Made by a program: the position numbers and the translations under genes
Origin: an uncultured Intestinimonas sp.
GTDB taxonomy: Bacteria; Bacillota_A; Clostridia; Oscillospirales; Oscillospiraceae
DNA: 6,851 bases
Direction of reading: 5' to 3'
NCBI GenBank assembly: GCA_958435885.1
Contig: CAUBHZ010000101.1
Coordinates: 1 to 6,851, forward strand
The notes under the pieces: model-generated
What the model was told of the DNA's origin: nothing
What the model saw: the letters and a program-made list of their open reading frames with translations, nothing else
The model's database searches: none
Shown here: piece after piece, positions 1 to 6,066 of the stretch
Layout of the letters: the number at the start of each line of letters is the position of its first letter
Numbering within the stretch: the stretch's first letter is position 1

Positions 1-276
1 CAGGCGGAGGGGGCGGACTACCTGGGGGTGGGCGCCATGTTCCCCACCGGCACCAAGACCGACACCGTCCCCACCTCGGCGGACACCTTAAAGGCCATCT
101 GTGCCGCCGTGTCCATCCCCGTGGTGGCCATTGGCGGCGTCAACGCCCGGAATCTGCCCACCCTGGCCGGCACCGGCATCGCCGGGGCCGCCGTGGTGAG
201 CGCCATCTTCTCCCAGGGCGACCTCACCGCCGCCGCCCGCACCCTGCGGACGGTCGCCGACCTGGCCGCCCGCTGA
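1..276 (+). CDS. thiE: Thiamin phosphate synthase, C-terminal part (5' end outside window)
   Basis: ThiE joins HMP pyrophosphate to thiazole phosphate, giving thiamin phosphate and pyrophosphate, in the cytoplasm. Only the last 91 residues are present; the frame is open from base 1, so the ATG at 28 is internal and not a start. Visible family motifs are GADYLGVGAMFPTGTK (residues 4-19 of the visible part), which holds the pyrophosphate/substrate loop of the TIM barrel, then VVAIGGVNARN (41-51) and GIAGAAVVSAIF (59-70), the glycine-rich phosphate-binding ends of the last strands. The gene stops with TGA at 274-276. It is followed by thiD and thiC on the same strand, which fits a thiamin operon. 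The missing upstream part should be about 110-120 residues for a normal ThiE of about 210. Identification is firm from motifs and context. Confidence 0.93.
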   Translation, partial: QAEGADYLGVGAMFPTGTKTDTVPTSADTLKAICAAVSIPVVAIGGVNARNLPTLAGTGIAGAAVVSAIFSQGDLTAAARTLRTVADLAAR

Positions 277-357
277 CACAAGTTCACCCATCGCGGCGGA
301 TCGGGGGCACCACCTTCCGTCGCGTAACAAAACGGCACTGCTGAAAGGAGCATCCTT
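277..357 (+). other. thiE-thiD intergenic spacer with thiD ribosome binding site
   Basis: This 81-base gap contains an AAAGGAG ribosome binding site at 344-350, seven bases before the thiD ATG. I see no good hairpin, no T-tract and no convincing promoter, so thiD is probably read from the same transcript as thiE. The gap is longer than the 20-base thiD-thiC gap, so a weak internal promoter cannot be excluded. Confidence 0.6.
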
Positions 358-1161
358 ATGGTCACAGCATTGACGATCGCTGGGAGCGATCCCAGCGGAG
401 GCGCCGGTATCCAGGCAGACATCAAGACCATGACCGTCCACGGCGTGTACGCCATGAGCGCCATCACGGCCCTGACCGCCCAGAACACCACCGGCGTCAC
501 AGGCATTCTGGAAGTCCCGCCCGAGTTTCTCGAACAGCAGCTGGAGAGCGTCTTTATCGACATCCCGCCCCAGGCGGTGAAGGTGGGGATGGTCTCCTCC
601 GCCCCCCTCATCCGGGTCATCGCCCGGGTGCTGGCCCAGTACCGGCCCGCCCACGTGGTGGTGGACCCGGTGATGGTGGCCACCAGCGGCGCCCGGCTGC
701 TGTCGGAGGAGGCGGTCTCCACCCTGAAGGGGGAGCTGCTCCCCCTGGCCGAGGTCCTCACCCCCAACATCCCCGAGGCGGAGGTCCTCTCCGGCCGGTC
801 CATCTCCTCCGAATCCGACATGGAGGCGGCCGCCGCGGCCATCGGCTCGGCCTACGGCTGCGCCGTGCTGTGCAAGGGGGGACACCAGGTGAGCACCGCC
901 AACGACTGCCTCTGGCAGCCCTCCGGGATCAGATGGTTCCGGGGCCGGCGCATCGACAACCCCAACACCCACGGCACCGGCTGCACCCTCTCCTCCGCCA
1001 TCGCCTCCAACCTGGCCAAGGGCAAGGACCTGGAGCAGGCGGTCCGGGAGGCCAAGGGCTACCTCTCCGGCGCCCTGGGGGCCATGCTGGATCTGGGCAG
1101 GGGCAGCGGACCCATGAACCACGCCTTCGCGATCTCCGGCGAATACGCCGAACCATTCTGA
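358..1161 (+). CDS. thiD: Hydroxymethylpyrimidine / phosphomethylpyrimidine kinase
   Basis: ThiD phosphorylates HMP to HMP-P and then HMP-P to HMP-PP, the pyrimidine donor for ThiE. The protein is 267 residues, the usual length for a single-domain ThiD of the ribokinase fold. The N-terminal signature [19 protein letters not shown] (6-24) and TAQNTTGV (40-47) form the HMP pocket. [15 protein letters not shown] (101-115) is the central ribokinase motif. [12 protein letters not shown] (203-214) is the anion hole with the catalytic Cys209. No key residue is missing. The start at 358 is supported by AAAGGAG with a seven-base spacing and by the family N-terminus beginning at once. It lies between thiE and thiC, 20 bases ahead of thiC. 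ThiD alone is seen here: there is no fused ThiE or ThiM domain, and the neighbouring ThiE is separate. An HMP-only or pyridoxal kinase role is less likely given the operon. Confidence 0.96.
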   Translation: MVTALTIAGSDPSGGAGIQADIKTMTVHGVYAMSAITALTAQNTTGVTGILEVPPEFLEQQLESVFIDIPPQAVKVGMVSSAPLIRVIARVLAQYRPAHVVVDPVMVATSGARLLSEEAVSTLKGELLPLAEVLTPNIPEAEVLSGRSISSESDMEAAAAAIGSAYGCAVLCKGGHQVSTANDCLWQPSGIRWFRGRRIDNPNTHGTGCTLSSAIASNLAKGKDLEQAVREAKGYLSGALGAMLDLGRGSGPMNHAFAISGEYAEPF

Positions 1162-1181
1162 CTGGATACGAAAGGAAGTAC

Positions 1182-2495
1182 ATGACCATGGAACGAAACT
1201 ATGCCACACAGATGGAAGCCGCCCGGAAGGGTATCGTCACCCCGGAGCTGGAGGCGGTGGCCAAAAAGGAGCGGATGACCGTGGAAGAGCTCCTCCCCCT
1301 GGTGGCCGCCGGCAAGGTGGTCATCCCCGCCAACCGCCTCCACACCTGTCTGGACCCCCAGGGCGTGGGCTCCATGCTGCGCACCAAGATCAACGTCAAC
1401 CTGGGCGTCTCCCGGGACTGCAAGGACTACAACGTGGAGATGCAGAAGGTGATGTCCGCCGTGAATATGGGCGCCGAGGCCATCATGGACCTCTCCAGCC
1501 ACGGCAACACCCAGCCCTTCCGCCGCAAGCTCACCAGTGAGTGCCCCGCCATGATCGGCACCGTGCCGGTGTACGACAGCGTCATCCACTACCAGCGGGA
1601 CCTGGACACCCTCACCGCCCAGGACTTCATCGACGTCATCCGCCTCCACGCCCAGGACGGGGTGGACTTTGTCACCCTCCACTGCGGCATCACCCGGAAA
1701 ACCATCGATCAGATCCGCCGCCACAAGCGGAAGATGAACATTGTCTCCCGGGGCGGCTCCCTGGTCTTTGCCTGGATGTGCATGACCGGCGAGGAGAACC
1801 CCTTCTACCAGTACTACGACGAGATTCTGGACATCTGCCGGGAATACGATGTGACCATCTCCCTGGGCGACGCCTGCCGGCCCGGCTGCCTGGCCGACGC
1901 CACCGACGTGTGCCAGATCGAAGAGCTGGTACGGCTGGGCGAGCTCACCAAGCGGGCCTGGGAGAAGGACGTGCAGGTCATGGTGGAGGGTCCCGGCCAC
2001 GTGCCCATGGACCAGATCGCCGCCAACATGAAGGTCCAGCAGACCATCTGCATGGGCGCTCCCTTCTATGTGCTGGGTCCCCTGGTCACCGACATCGCCC
2101 CCGGCTACGACCACATCACCGCCGCCATCGGCGGAGCCATGGCCGCCATGAACGGCGCCGCCTTCCTGTGCTACGTCACCCCCGCCGAGCACCTGGCCCT
2201 CCCCAATCTGGAGGACGTGAAGCAGGGCATCATCGCCTCCAAGATCGCCGCCCACGCCGCCGACATCGCCAAGGGCATCCGAGGCGCCCGGGAGATGGAC
2301 GACAAAATGGCCGAGGCCCGGCAGAAGCTGGACTGGGAAGCCCAGTGGGCCTGCGCCCTGGACCCGGAGACCGCCAAGGCCATCCGGGCCGACCGCTCCC
2401 CCGAGCACGACGACACCTGCTCCATGTGCGGCAAGTTCTGCGCCGTCCGTTCCATGAACAAGGCCCTCAGCGGCGAGCACATCGACATCCTGTAA
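1182..2495 (+). CDS. thiC: Phosphomethylpyrimidine synthase (radical SAM, short form)
   Basis: ThiC rearranges aminoimidazole ribotide into HMP-P using S-adenosylmethionine and a 4Fe-4S cluster, the first committed step of the pyrimidine branch. The 437-residue protein is the short form; the enterobacterial protein is about 630 residues, with an extra N-terminal domain. Conserved blocks include NVNLGVS (71-77), [10 protein letters not shown] (101-110), SRGGS (189-193), GDACRPG (229-235), [12 protein letters not shown] (268-279) and YVTPAEHL (331-338). The C-terminal cluster site CSMCGKFC has Cys413, Cys416 and Cys420, that is CX2CX3C. The radical SAM motif described for longer ThiC proteins is CX2CX4C. 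The start is slightly uncertain: ATG at 1182 and ATG at 1188 (MERNYATQ) both follow AAAGGA at 1171-1176, with 5 and 11 bases of spacing. The real gene does not extend into thiD, although the frame is open there. It is the last gene of the operon, before a terminator. Confidence 0.96.
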   Translation: MTMERNYATQMEAARKGIVTPELEAVAKKERMTVEELLPLVAAGKVVIPANRLHTCLDPQGVGSMLRTKINVNLGVSRDCKDYNVEMQKVMSAVNMGAEAIMDLSSHGNTQPFRRKLTSECPAMIGTVPVYDSVIHYQRDLDTLTAQDFIDVIRLHAQDGVDFVTLHCGITRKTIDQIRRHKRKMNIVSRGGSLVFAWMCMTGEENPFYQYYDEILDICREYDVTISLGDACRPGCLADATDVCQIEELVRLGELTKRAWEKDVQVMVEGPGHVPMDQIAANMKVQQTICMGAPFYVLGPLVTDIAPGYDHITAAIGGAMAAMNGAAFLCYVTPAEHLALPNLEDVKQGIIASKIAAHAADIAKGIRGAREMDDKMAEARQKLDWEAQWACALDPETAKAIRADRSPEHDDTCSMCGKFCAVRSMNKALSGEHIDIL

Positions 2496-2504
2496 GCCGG
2501 ACAG

Positions 2505-2546
2505 ACAAAACGGCCGCGCCTTTGATAAGGCGCGGCCGTTTTTTGG
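2505..2546. terminator. Strong intrinsic terminator between convergent units
   Basis: The 14-base arm AAAACGGCCGCGCC (2507-2520) is perfectly complementary to GGCGCGGCCGTTTT (2529-2542). Two more T-A pairs inside leave a four-base TGAT loop (2523-2526). On the + strand the stem runs into six T residues (2539-2544), ten bases after the thiC stop, so it is a classic Rho-independent terminator for the thi operon. On the - strand the stem is followed by only four T residues (2510-2507). It lies directly after the stop of the lipoprotein gene, so it probably ends that unit too, perhaps less efficiently. Confidence 0.93.
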
Positions 2547-2548
2547 TT

Positions 2549-3250
2549 TCAGTAGGGCAGGATCAGGGCGGAGAGATTGGAAAAGTCGTTGTCGCCCATG
2601 GTGTAGAGCCCGTCGTCGTCGGGAGCCACCATCACCAGGATGCTCTCCACATCCCGATAGTTCACAAGGCCCAGCCGGCTCCGGCACAGCTCCACGATGC
2701 CGTTGGCCCAGGCGTTTTCATACTCGGTCTCCAGGCTCGTCCGCTCCTCCGCCGACAGCTCGTCCAGGTCCACCCCGGCGTACTGCTCGGCAAACTGCGT
2801 CTGGAAGTCGGCCAGGGCGTCCTCCCGGACCTGGATAAAGAGGTCCATGGGCCGCACCGACACCTCCACGGCGTACCGGGCGTCGTCCAGGGCCACCGCC
2901 TTCTGGACGGTGTACTGGGCCTTGGCCGACACCTCGGCCAGCAGGTCCAGGGCGGACTGGCGGGTCTCCTCGGTGAGGAGGCTCTCGTTGAGGTCAAACT
3001 GGTAGGCAAAGCGCCGGTACTCCTCGTTCAGGGAGGCCTCATAGGCGTCCTGGGCCTCCCCGTCGGTCAGGTCCACCAGGTCCAGAAAGGCGTTGTCCCA
3101 GGTGCCCTTGTAGGTCTCGTCCAGCACCCCCTGCACATAGGCGGTGGCGTCAAAGGCGGTTATGGTCTCCCCCTGACAGGCGGTGAGGGACAGGCTCAGC
3201 ACCAGGGCCGCCCCGGTAGCGCCCCAGCGGCGGATGGCAGGCCCTCTCAC
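2549..3250 (-). CDS. Secreted lipoprotein of unknown function
   Basis: The 233-residue protein begins with a short positive stretch (RGPAIRRW) and a hydrophobic segment. A lipobox LTAC follows with the lipid-carrying Cys25, so it is predicted to be exported by Sec and anchored on the outer face of the cell membrane. The mature part is acidic, rich in Glu, Asp, Ala and Tyr, and mostly helical in appearance, with no catalytic motif I can name. It resembles small Firmicute lipoproteins of the DUF5105/DUF4878 kind in style only. The start is chosen at GTG 3250-3248, whose last two bases overlap the stop of the upstream peptidase gene (GTGA); GGAG lies eight bases upstream of it, inside the peptidase frame. 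A second GTG at 3256 is in frame but only two bases from that GGAG. The overlap suggests translational coupling to the peptidase. Confidence 0.82.
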   Translation of the reverse strand: MRGPAIRRWGATGAALVLSLSLTACQGETITAFDATAYVQGVLDETYKGTWDNAFLDLVDLTDGEAQDAYEASLNEEYRRFAYQFDLNESLLTEETRQSALDLLAEVSAKAQYTVQKAVALDDARYAVEVSVRPMDLFIQVREDALADFQTQFAEQYAGVDLDELSAEERTSLETEYENAWANGIVELCRSRLGLVNYRDVESILVMVAPDDDGLYTMGDNDFSNLSALILPY

Positions 3251-4659
3251 CGGCACAGCTCCGCGATGGCCTGGGTGAAGATCTTGCAGGAGAGGAGGAG
3301 ATTTTTGATGCTGGCCTGCTCGTCGGCGGCGTGCATCTTGGGATCGAAGCCGGGGAAATCACAGCCGAAGGCCACACCGCCGGGGATGTCGTGGACATAG
3401 GTTCCGCCGCCGATGGCGATGGGCTTGGGGTCCTTTACCCCGGTATAGGTGGCGTAGCAGTTCAGCAGGGTCTTGACCAGCGGAGAGTCCGCCTCCACAC
3501 AGTGGACGGTGGTCATGTCGGGGTCGCCGGTGACGGCGATGCCGTGGGCGGCGAAGCTGGCCTCGCAGGCCTTCTTACAGTTGTCCTCATTGGCGCACAG
3601 GGGGAAGCGCACGTCAAACTTGGCGGTGAAACTGGTCTCGGTGAGCTTCATGATGGCCAGGTTCAGGGTGAGGGGACCGGACTCGGCATCTTCCTGGGCG
3701 ATGCCCAGGGCCTTGCCCCGGTTGTCGCCGAAGGGGAAGAGCTCGTGCATGGCCTTGACGGCCTTGGTGGAGCCGCAGTCGGCCAGCTTCAGGCCGTCCA
3801 GGACCTCCAGCAGGGCGGCGATGGCGTTGATACCGTCATCGGGGGAGGCGGCGTGGGCGTTCTTGCCGGCGCAGTGGATGTGGCAGCCGCTGGCGGAGCC
3901 GTTGACGGTGAAAACGGCACCGGTACGCTCGGCCACGGAGTCACAGAGGGGCTGGACGTCGGCGGGGAAGACACCCAGCACCATGGCCTCGGCCTCGGGG
4001 GGCACCACGTTCTGGCGGAAGCCGCCGGTCATGGCCGCCACCCGGGGCAGGGCAGAGGAGGTCTCCCACTCCGCACCGAAGTCGGGGTGGTAGTGGCCCT
4101 TCTCGATGTTGATGACGGGGAAGTCGGCGTCGGGGGTGAAGGCATAGGGGGCGTAGGGCTCCTTGCTGTAGTAGTAGGCGATGTCCTCGGAGCCGCTCTC
4201 CTCGTCGGTGCCCAGAATCATCCGCACGTTGGCGGTGAGGGGCAGACCCAGGTCCCGGACGGCCTTCATGGCCAGCAGGGCGCACACCACCGGGCCCTTG
4301 TCATCGCTGACGCCCCGGCCGTAGAGCATGCCGTCCTTTTCCACACAGGTGTAGGGATCGGTGGACCAGCCGGAGCCCTCCCCCACCACGTCCAGGTGGC
4401 CCAGGATGTGGAGCCGGGTCTCCTTTTCGTTGAGGTCGGCCAGACCCACGTAATGGTCGTAGTCGGTGGTGGTGAAGCCCAGCTCAGCGCAGAGCTTCAG
4501 GGCCTCGTCCAGGGCGGCGGCGGGACCGGCGCCGAAGGGCTTGCCGGGCTCGGCCTCCCCCTTCACGCTCTTCACGGCCACCAGCCGGGAGATGGCGGCC
4601 ACCAGCTCCCGCTCCCGGTCCGGGTCGCTCCAATAGGCTTCGATCTTTTCCTGATACAT
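3247..4659 (-). CDS. pepV: PepV-type M20 family dipeptidase (dinuclear zinc)
   Basis: This is a cytoplasmic metallopeptidase of the M20 family, PepV-like, expected to cleave dipeptides (and possibly Xaa-His or other short peptides) with two zinc ions. Its 470 residues equal the usual PepV length. Visible motifs are HILGHLDVV (His88, Asp90), GRGVSDDKGP (bridging Asp119), GTDEESGSED (general base Glu153, zinc ligand Glu154) and TPDADFP (Asp177). FRQNVVPP (Asn217) and GKNAHAASP (His269) are the lid-domain residues that contact substrate, followed by GGGTYVHD and MHAADE (His443, last zinc ligand). All expected active-site residues are present. The start ATG has AAGGAAGG seven bases upstream; the frame is open further 5' but that region belongs to the regulator gene. 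No signal peptide is seen. The gene follows the YheO-type regulator by 47 bases and overlaps the lipoprotein gene. The exact substrate cannot be read from the sequence. Confidence 0.93.
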   Translation of the reverse strand: MYQEKIEAYWSDPDRERELVAAISRLVAVKSVKGEAEPGKPFGAGPAAALDEALKLCAELGFTTTDYDHYVGLADLNEKETRLHILGHLDVVGEGSGWSTDPYTCVEKDGMLYGRGVSDDKGPVVCALLAMKAVRDLGLPLTANVRMILGTDEESGSEDIAYYYSKEPYAPYAFTPDADFPVINIEKGHYHPDFGAEWETSSALPRVAAMTGGFRQNVVPPEAEAMVLGVFPADVQPLCDSVAERTGAVFTVNGSASGCHIHCAGKNAHAASPDDGINAIAALLEVLDGLKLADCGSTKAVKAMHELFPFGDNRGKALGIAQEDAESGPLTLNLAIMKLTETSFTAKFDVRFPLCANEDNCKKACEASFAAHGIAVTGDPDMTTVHCVEADSPLVKTLLNCYATYTGVKDPKPIAIGGGTYVHDIPGGVAFGCDFPGFDPKMHAADEQASIKNLLLSCKIFTQAIAELCR

Positions 4660-4679
4660 AGGTGATCCTTCCTTTCCAG

Positions 4680-4697
4680 CGGAGGGCCTCCCCTCCG
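4680..4697 (-). other. Hairpin in the regulator-pepV gap
   Basis: On the - strand CGGAGGG, loop GAGG, CCCTCCG form a perfect seven-base-pair stem. It can be lengthened by a few pairs (CAG/CTG) if one A is bulged. It lies between the regulator stop (4707) and the pepV ribosome binding site (about 4667-4674) and has no T-tract, so it is not an intrinsic terminator. It may affect mRNA processing or stability, or access to the pepV start, but this is inference. Confidence 0.5.
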
Positions 4698-4706
4698 TCT
4701 GCTGTC

Positions 4707-5348
4707 TCATTGGGTCTCTTCTCCGTCCTTCCTGGTCAGCTCGTCCAGGTACTTGTAGACCGTGTACCGGCTCACCCCCAGGCGGCGGGAGACGAAGGGC
4801 ACGCTCTTGCGGTAGGAGAAGGCGTTTTTCTGCTCCAGCATGGCCACCAGCTTGAGCCGGTCGGCCTTGCCCAGGGCGTCCACCGGCTTGCCCAGAGCGG
4901 CCAGGCACTCGTCAAAGAGATCGCTGAGGGCACTGTCGCCCCCCTGCCACAGGGCCGTCTTCAGGTCGGCCTCGGCGCTCATCAGATCCACCAGGATGCG
5001 GTTGGCGTACACCAGGGAGGTGTAGTCGAAATTGATGCCCAGAGCCAGGTTGTAGTCCTCCCCGATGAGGTGGAAGGTGGAGGACTTGATCTGGGCTCCG
5101 GAGGGGGTGGTGGCGTACAGGTTGACCTGGTCGCTGGTCCGGGCCTCCGGCTCCAGCTCCCGGTCGGTGCCCAGGATGTCCAGCGTGGAGCCCACGGTGC
5201 GGCCGGAGACGTGGCCGTTGTAGATGCTCAGGATGGGGTGGCTGGGCACCCCCATGTCGTGGACCAGGGTCTCACAGGAGGACCCGAACATCTCGGCGAT
5301 GCCCCGGGCCGCCCGGTCCAAAAATTCAAAGGCTTCCTCGCGGGTCAT
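4707..5348 (-). CDS. YheO/DauR-type transcriptional regulator
   Basis: The protein of 213 residues has the two-domain layout of the YheO family. An N-terminal PAS-like YheO domain (about 5-120) carries AEMFGSSCETLVHDM, NGHVSGRTVG (44-53) and QIKSSTFHL (86-94). A C-terminal helix-turn-helix of the HTH_22 type lies at about 178-205, in KSVPFVSRRLGVSRYTVYKY. Family members such as DauR control catabolic genes in response to small ligands, so a ligand-responsive repressor or activator is expected. It lies directly upstream of the PepV-type dipeptidase, which is its most likely target together with its own promoter. The ATG at 5348 starts the family N-terminus at once, but its best Shine-Dalgarno, AAAGGAGG at 5363-5370, is 14 bases away. 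That gap contains a small hairpin. A GTG at 5399 is in frame, but it would add an Arg/Gly-rich tail that does not look like protein of the family. Confidence 0.88.
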   Translation of the reverse strand: MTREEAFEFLDRAARGIAEMFGSSCETLVHDMGVPSHPILSIYNGHVSGRTVGSTLDILGTDRELEPEARTSDQVNLYATTPSGAQIKSSTFHLIGEDYNLALGINFDYTSLVYANRILVDLMSAEADLKTALWQGGDSALSDLFDECLAALGKPVDALGKADRLKLVAMLEQKNAFSYRKSVPFVSRRLGVSRYTVYKYLDELTRKDGEETQ

Positions 5349-5388
5349 GGCGGACCGCCCGCCCTCCTTTCCGCCCCGGCACCGGGGC
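5349..5388 (-). promoter_or_regulatory. Structured ribosome-binding region of the regulator gene
   Basis: Reading the - strand, the 5' leader has a 16-base palindrome of the form GCCCCG-GTGC-CGGGGC (5388-5373). Next comes the Shine-Dalgarno AAAGGAGG (5370-5363), and then a 14-base spacer before the ATG. The spacer contains GGCG-GTC-CGCC (5359-5349), a four-pair hairpin with a three-base loop that ends at the start codon. If folded, it brings the Shine-Dalgarno to an effective distance of about three bases plus the stem base. The sequence facts are direct; a control role is inference. Confidence 0.45.
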
Positions 5389-5399
5389 ACGTTCTGCAC

Positions 5400-5446
5400 C
5401 AGACATTGGCAGACATTATTTTACCCACAGGCTGTGGAAAATGCAA
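5400..5446 (-). promoter_or_regulatory. Putative promoter and operator for the regulator-pepV-lipoprotein unit
   Basis: This is the only AT-rich island in the - strand unit. TTGCAT (5446-5441) is followed after exactly 17 bases by TAAAAT (5423-5418), which has five of six matches to the -10 consensus; the -35 matches only in TTG. The spacer holds the dyad CCACAG-C-CTGTGG (5437-5425), and outside it TTTT and AAAA arms give further imperfect symmetry. Just downstream, around the expected transcription start, AATGTCTG occurs twice with a 10-base period (5417-5410 and 5407-5400). Both are good operator candidates, most likely for the YheO-type regulator encoded next. A leader of about 60 bases would result. 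Confidence 0.55.
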
Positions 5447-5450
5447 GGCC

Positions 5451-5966
5451 TCATCCCAGGGCAAACTGGCAGAGCTTCTTCTCCTCCCCGGGGCGGATCT
5501 TGATGGAGCGGATGCGGTTCCCCTCCGGGACGCACAGCCGCAGCTCGGCCAGCTCGGGCGCCTGCTCCAGATCCCCCACCACGAAGAGGAGGACCCGCTT
5601 GCCCTGAAAGTGCAGGGACGAGAGATAGTTCTTCAGCGGCCGTCCCACCGTGCCCATATAGACGCTGCCGCCGAAGATGAGCAGGTCATAGCTCTGGGGA
5701 TCGTAGCTGAGCACCGGGGAGGGGTAGTTGAGGGTGACGGTGTGGCCCGCCCTGGCCAGGGTCCGGGCCAGGGCCCAGGCGATGGCATGGTTCCTGCCCC
5801 GGTTGGAGGGCTGGTAGATGAGCAGGACCTTCCGGGCGCCGTAGCCCGCCTGCTTCTCCACCGGCCGCCGGACCAGGTCCCGCCGCCGGGCCGTCCAGTA
5901 GAAGACGGCAGAGAGCACCAGACCGCCGCCCAGCAGCGCCAGAAACACGATCAGCCAGGGTTGCAT
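5451..5966 (-). CDS. Membrane-anchored flavodoxin-like protein
   Basis: The 171-residue protein starts with a hydrophobic segment (about 4-24), followed by TARRRDLVRR, so the C-terminal domain is predicted to face the cytoplasm. Residues 45-170 look like a flavodoxin fold. The first strand and loop are RKVLLIYQPSNRGRNHAIA (45-63), the next strand region is YDLLIFGGSVYMGTVGRPLKNYL (93-115), and another strand is KRVLLFVVGD. The second block resembles the flavin-ring loop of flavodoxin_5 or HemG-like proteins (GS-YMG----PLKN-L). The phosphate loop is unusual: PSNRGRN replaces the usual (S/T)-x-T-G-x-T, so FMN binding is not assured. It could be an electron-transfer partner, a quinone reductase-like protein or a degenerate scaffold. 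The start has AAAGGAGG seven bases upstream. It lies 100 bases after the glycosyltransferase gene and 102 bases before the regulator gene, with the promoter island between; no link to either neighbour is evident. Confidence 0.72.
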   Translation of the reverse strand: MQPWLIVFLALLGGGLVLSAVFYWTARRRDLVRRPVEKQAGYGARKVLLIYQPSNRGRNHAIAWALARTLARAGHTVTLNYPSPVLSYDPQSYDLLIFGGSVYMGTVGRPLKNYLSSLHFQGKRVLLFVVGDLEQAPELAELRLCVPEGNRIRSIKIRPGEEKKLCQFALG

Positions 5967-6011
5967 ACCGTCTCCTCCTTTCTTTTCCGCGTCCGCTTTG
6001 CCCGGTGACCT

Positions 6012-6056
6012 GGTCCATAGGCCGGAGAGCGCGGTCCTCTATGGACCGCGCTCTCC
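6012..6056 (-). other. 14-bp perfect hairpin without T-tract, with a competing pairing
   Basis: On the - strand GGAGAGCGCGGTCC (6056-6043), loop ATAGA, GGACCGCGCTCTCC (6037-6024) form a perfect 14-base-pair stem, starting ten bases after the glycosyltransferase stop. No T-run follows, so it is not a normal intrinsic terminator. GGTCCATAG (6047-6039) can instead pair with CTATGGACC (6020-6012) further on, which would break the first stem. It may protect the 3' end of the upstream mRNA or act as a conditional structure in the leader of the flavodoxin-like gene. The structures are seen directly; the role is inferred. Confidence 0.65.
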
Positions 6057-6066
6057 AACTTCCTCG

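Noticed and set aside
277..357. Possible riboswitch or attenuator in the thiE-thiD gap.
   Set aside because: No TPP-box core, no stable stem and no T-tract could be seen; only a plain ribosome binding site.
870..1181. 5' extension of the thiC frame into thiD.
   Set aside because: The extension translates to Arg/Gly/Pro/Gln-rich sequence in the wrong frame of thiD; the ThiC family N-terminus and a ribosome binding site begin at about 1171-1182.
1059..2687. Long open frame on the - strand opposite thiC (542 codons), and similar long frames elsewhere.
   Set aside because: The translation is rich in Gly, His, Val and Leu and has no family motifs, and it lies fully opposite thiC with its conserved protein. 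Such frames are expected opposite GC-rich genes.
3331..4665. 444-codon + strand frame opposite the dipeptidase gene.
   Set aside because: Gly/Val/Gln-rich low-complexity translation, no ribosome binding site, and it fully overlaps a gene with all M20 active-site residues.
4662..6008. 448-codon + strand frame opposite the regulator and flavodoxin-like genes.
   Set aside because: Composition is typical of an antisense shadow. Both opposite genes have clear family motifs and, for the flavodoxin-like gene, a strong ribosome binding site.
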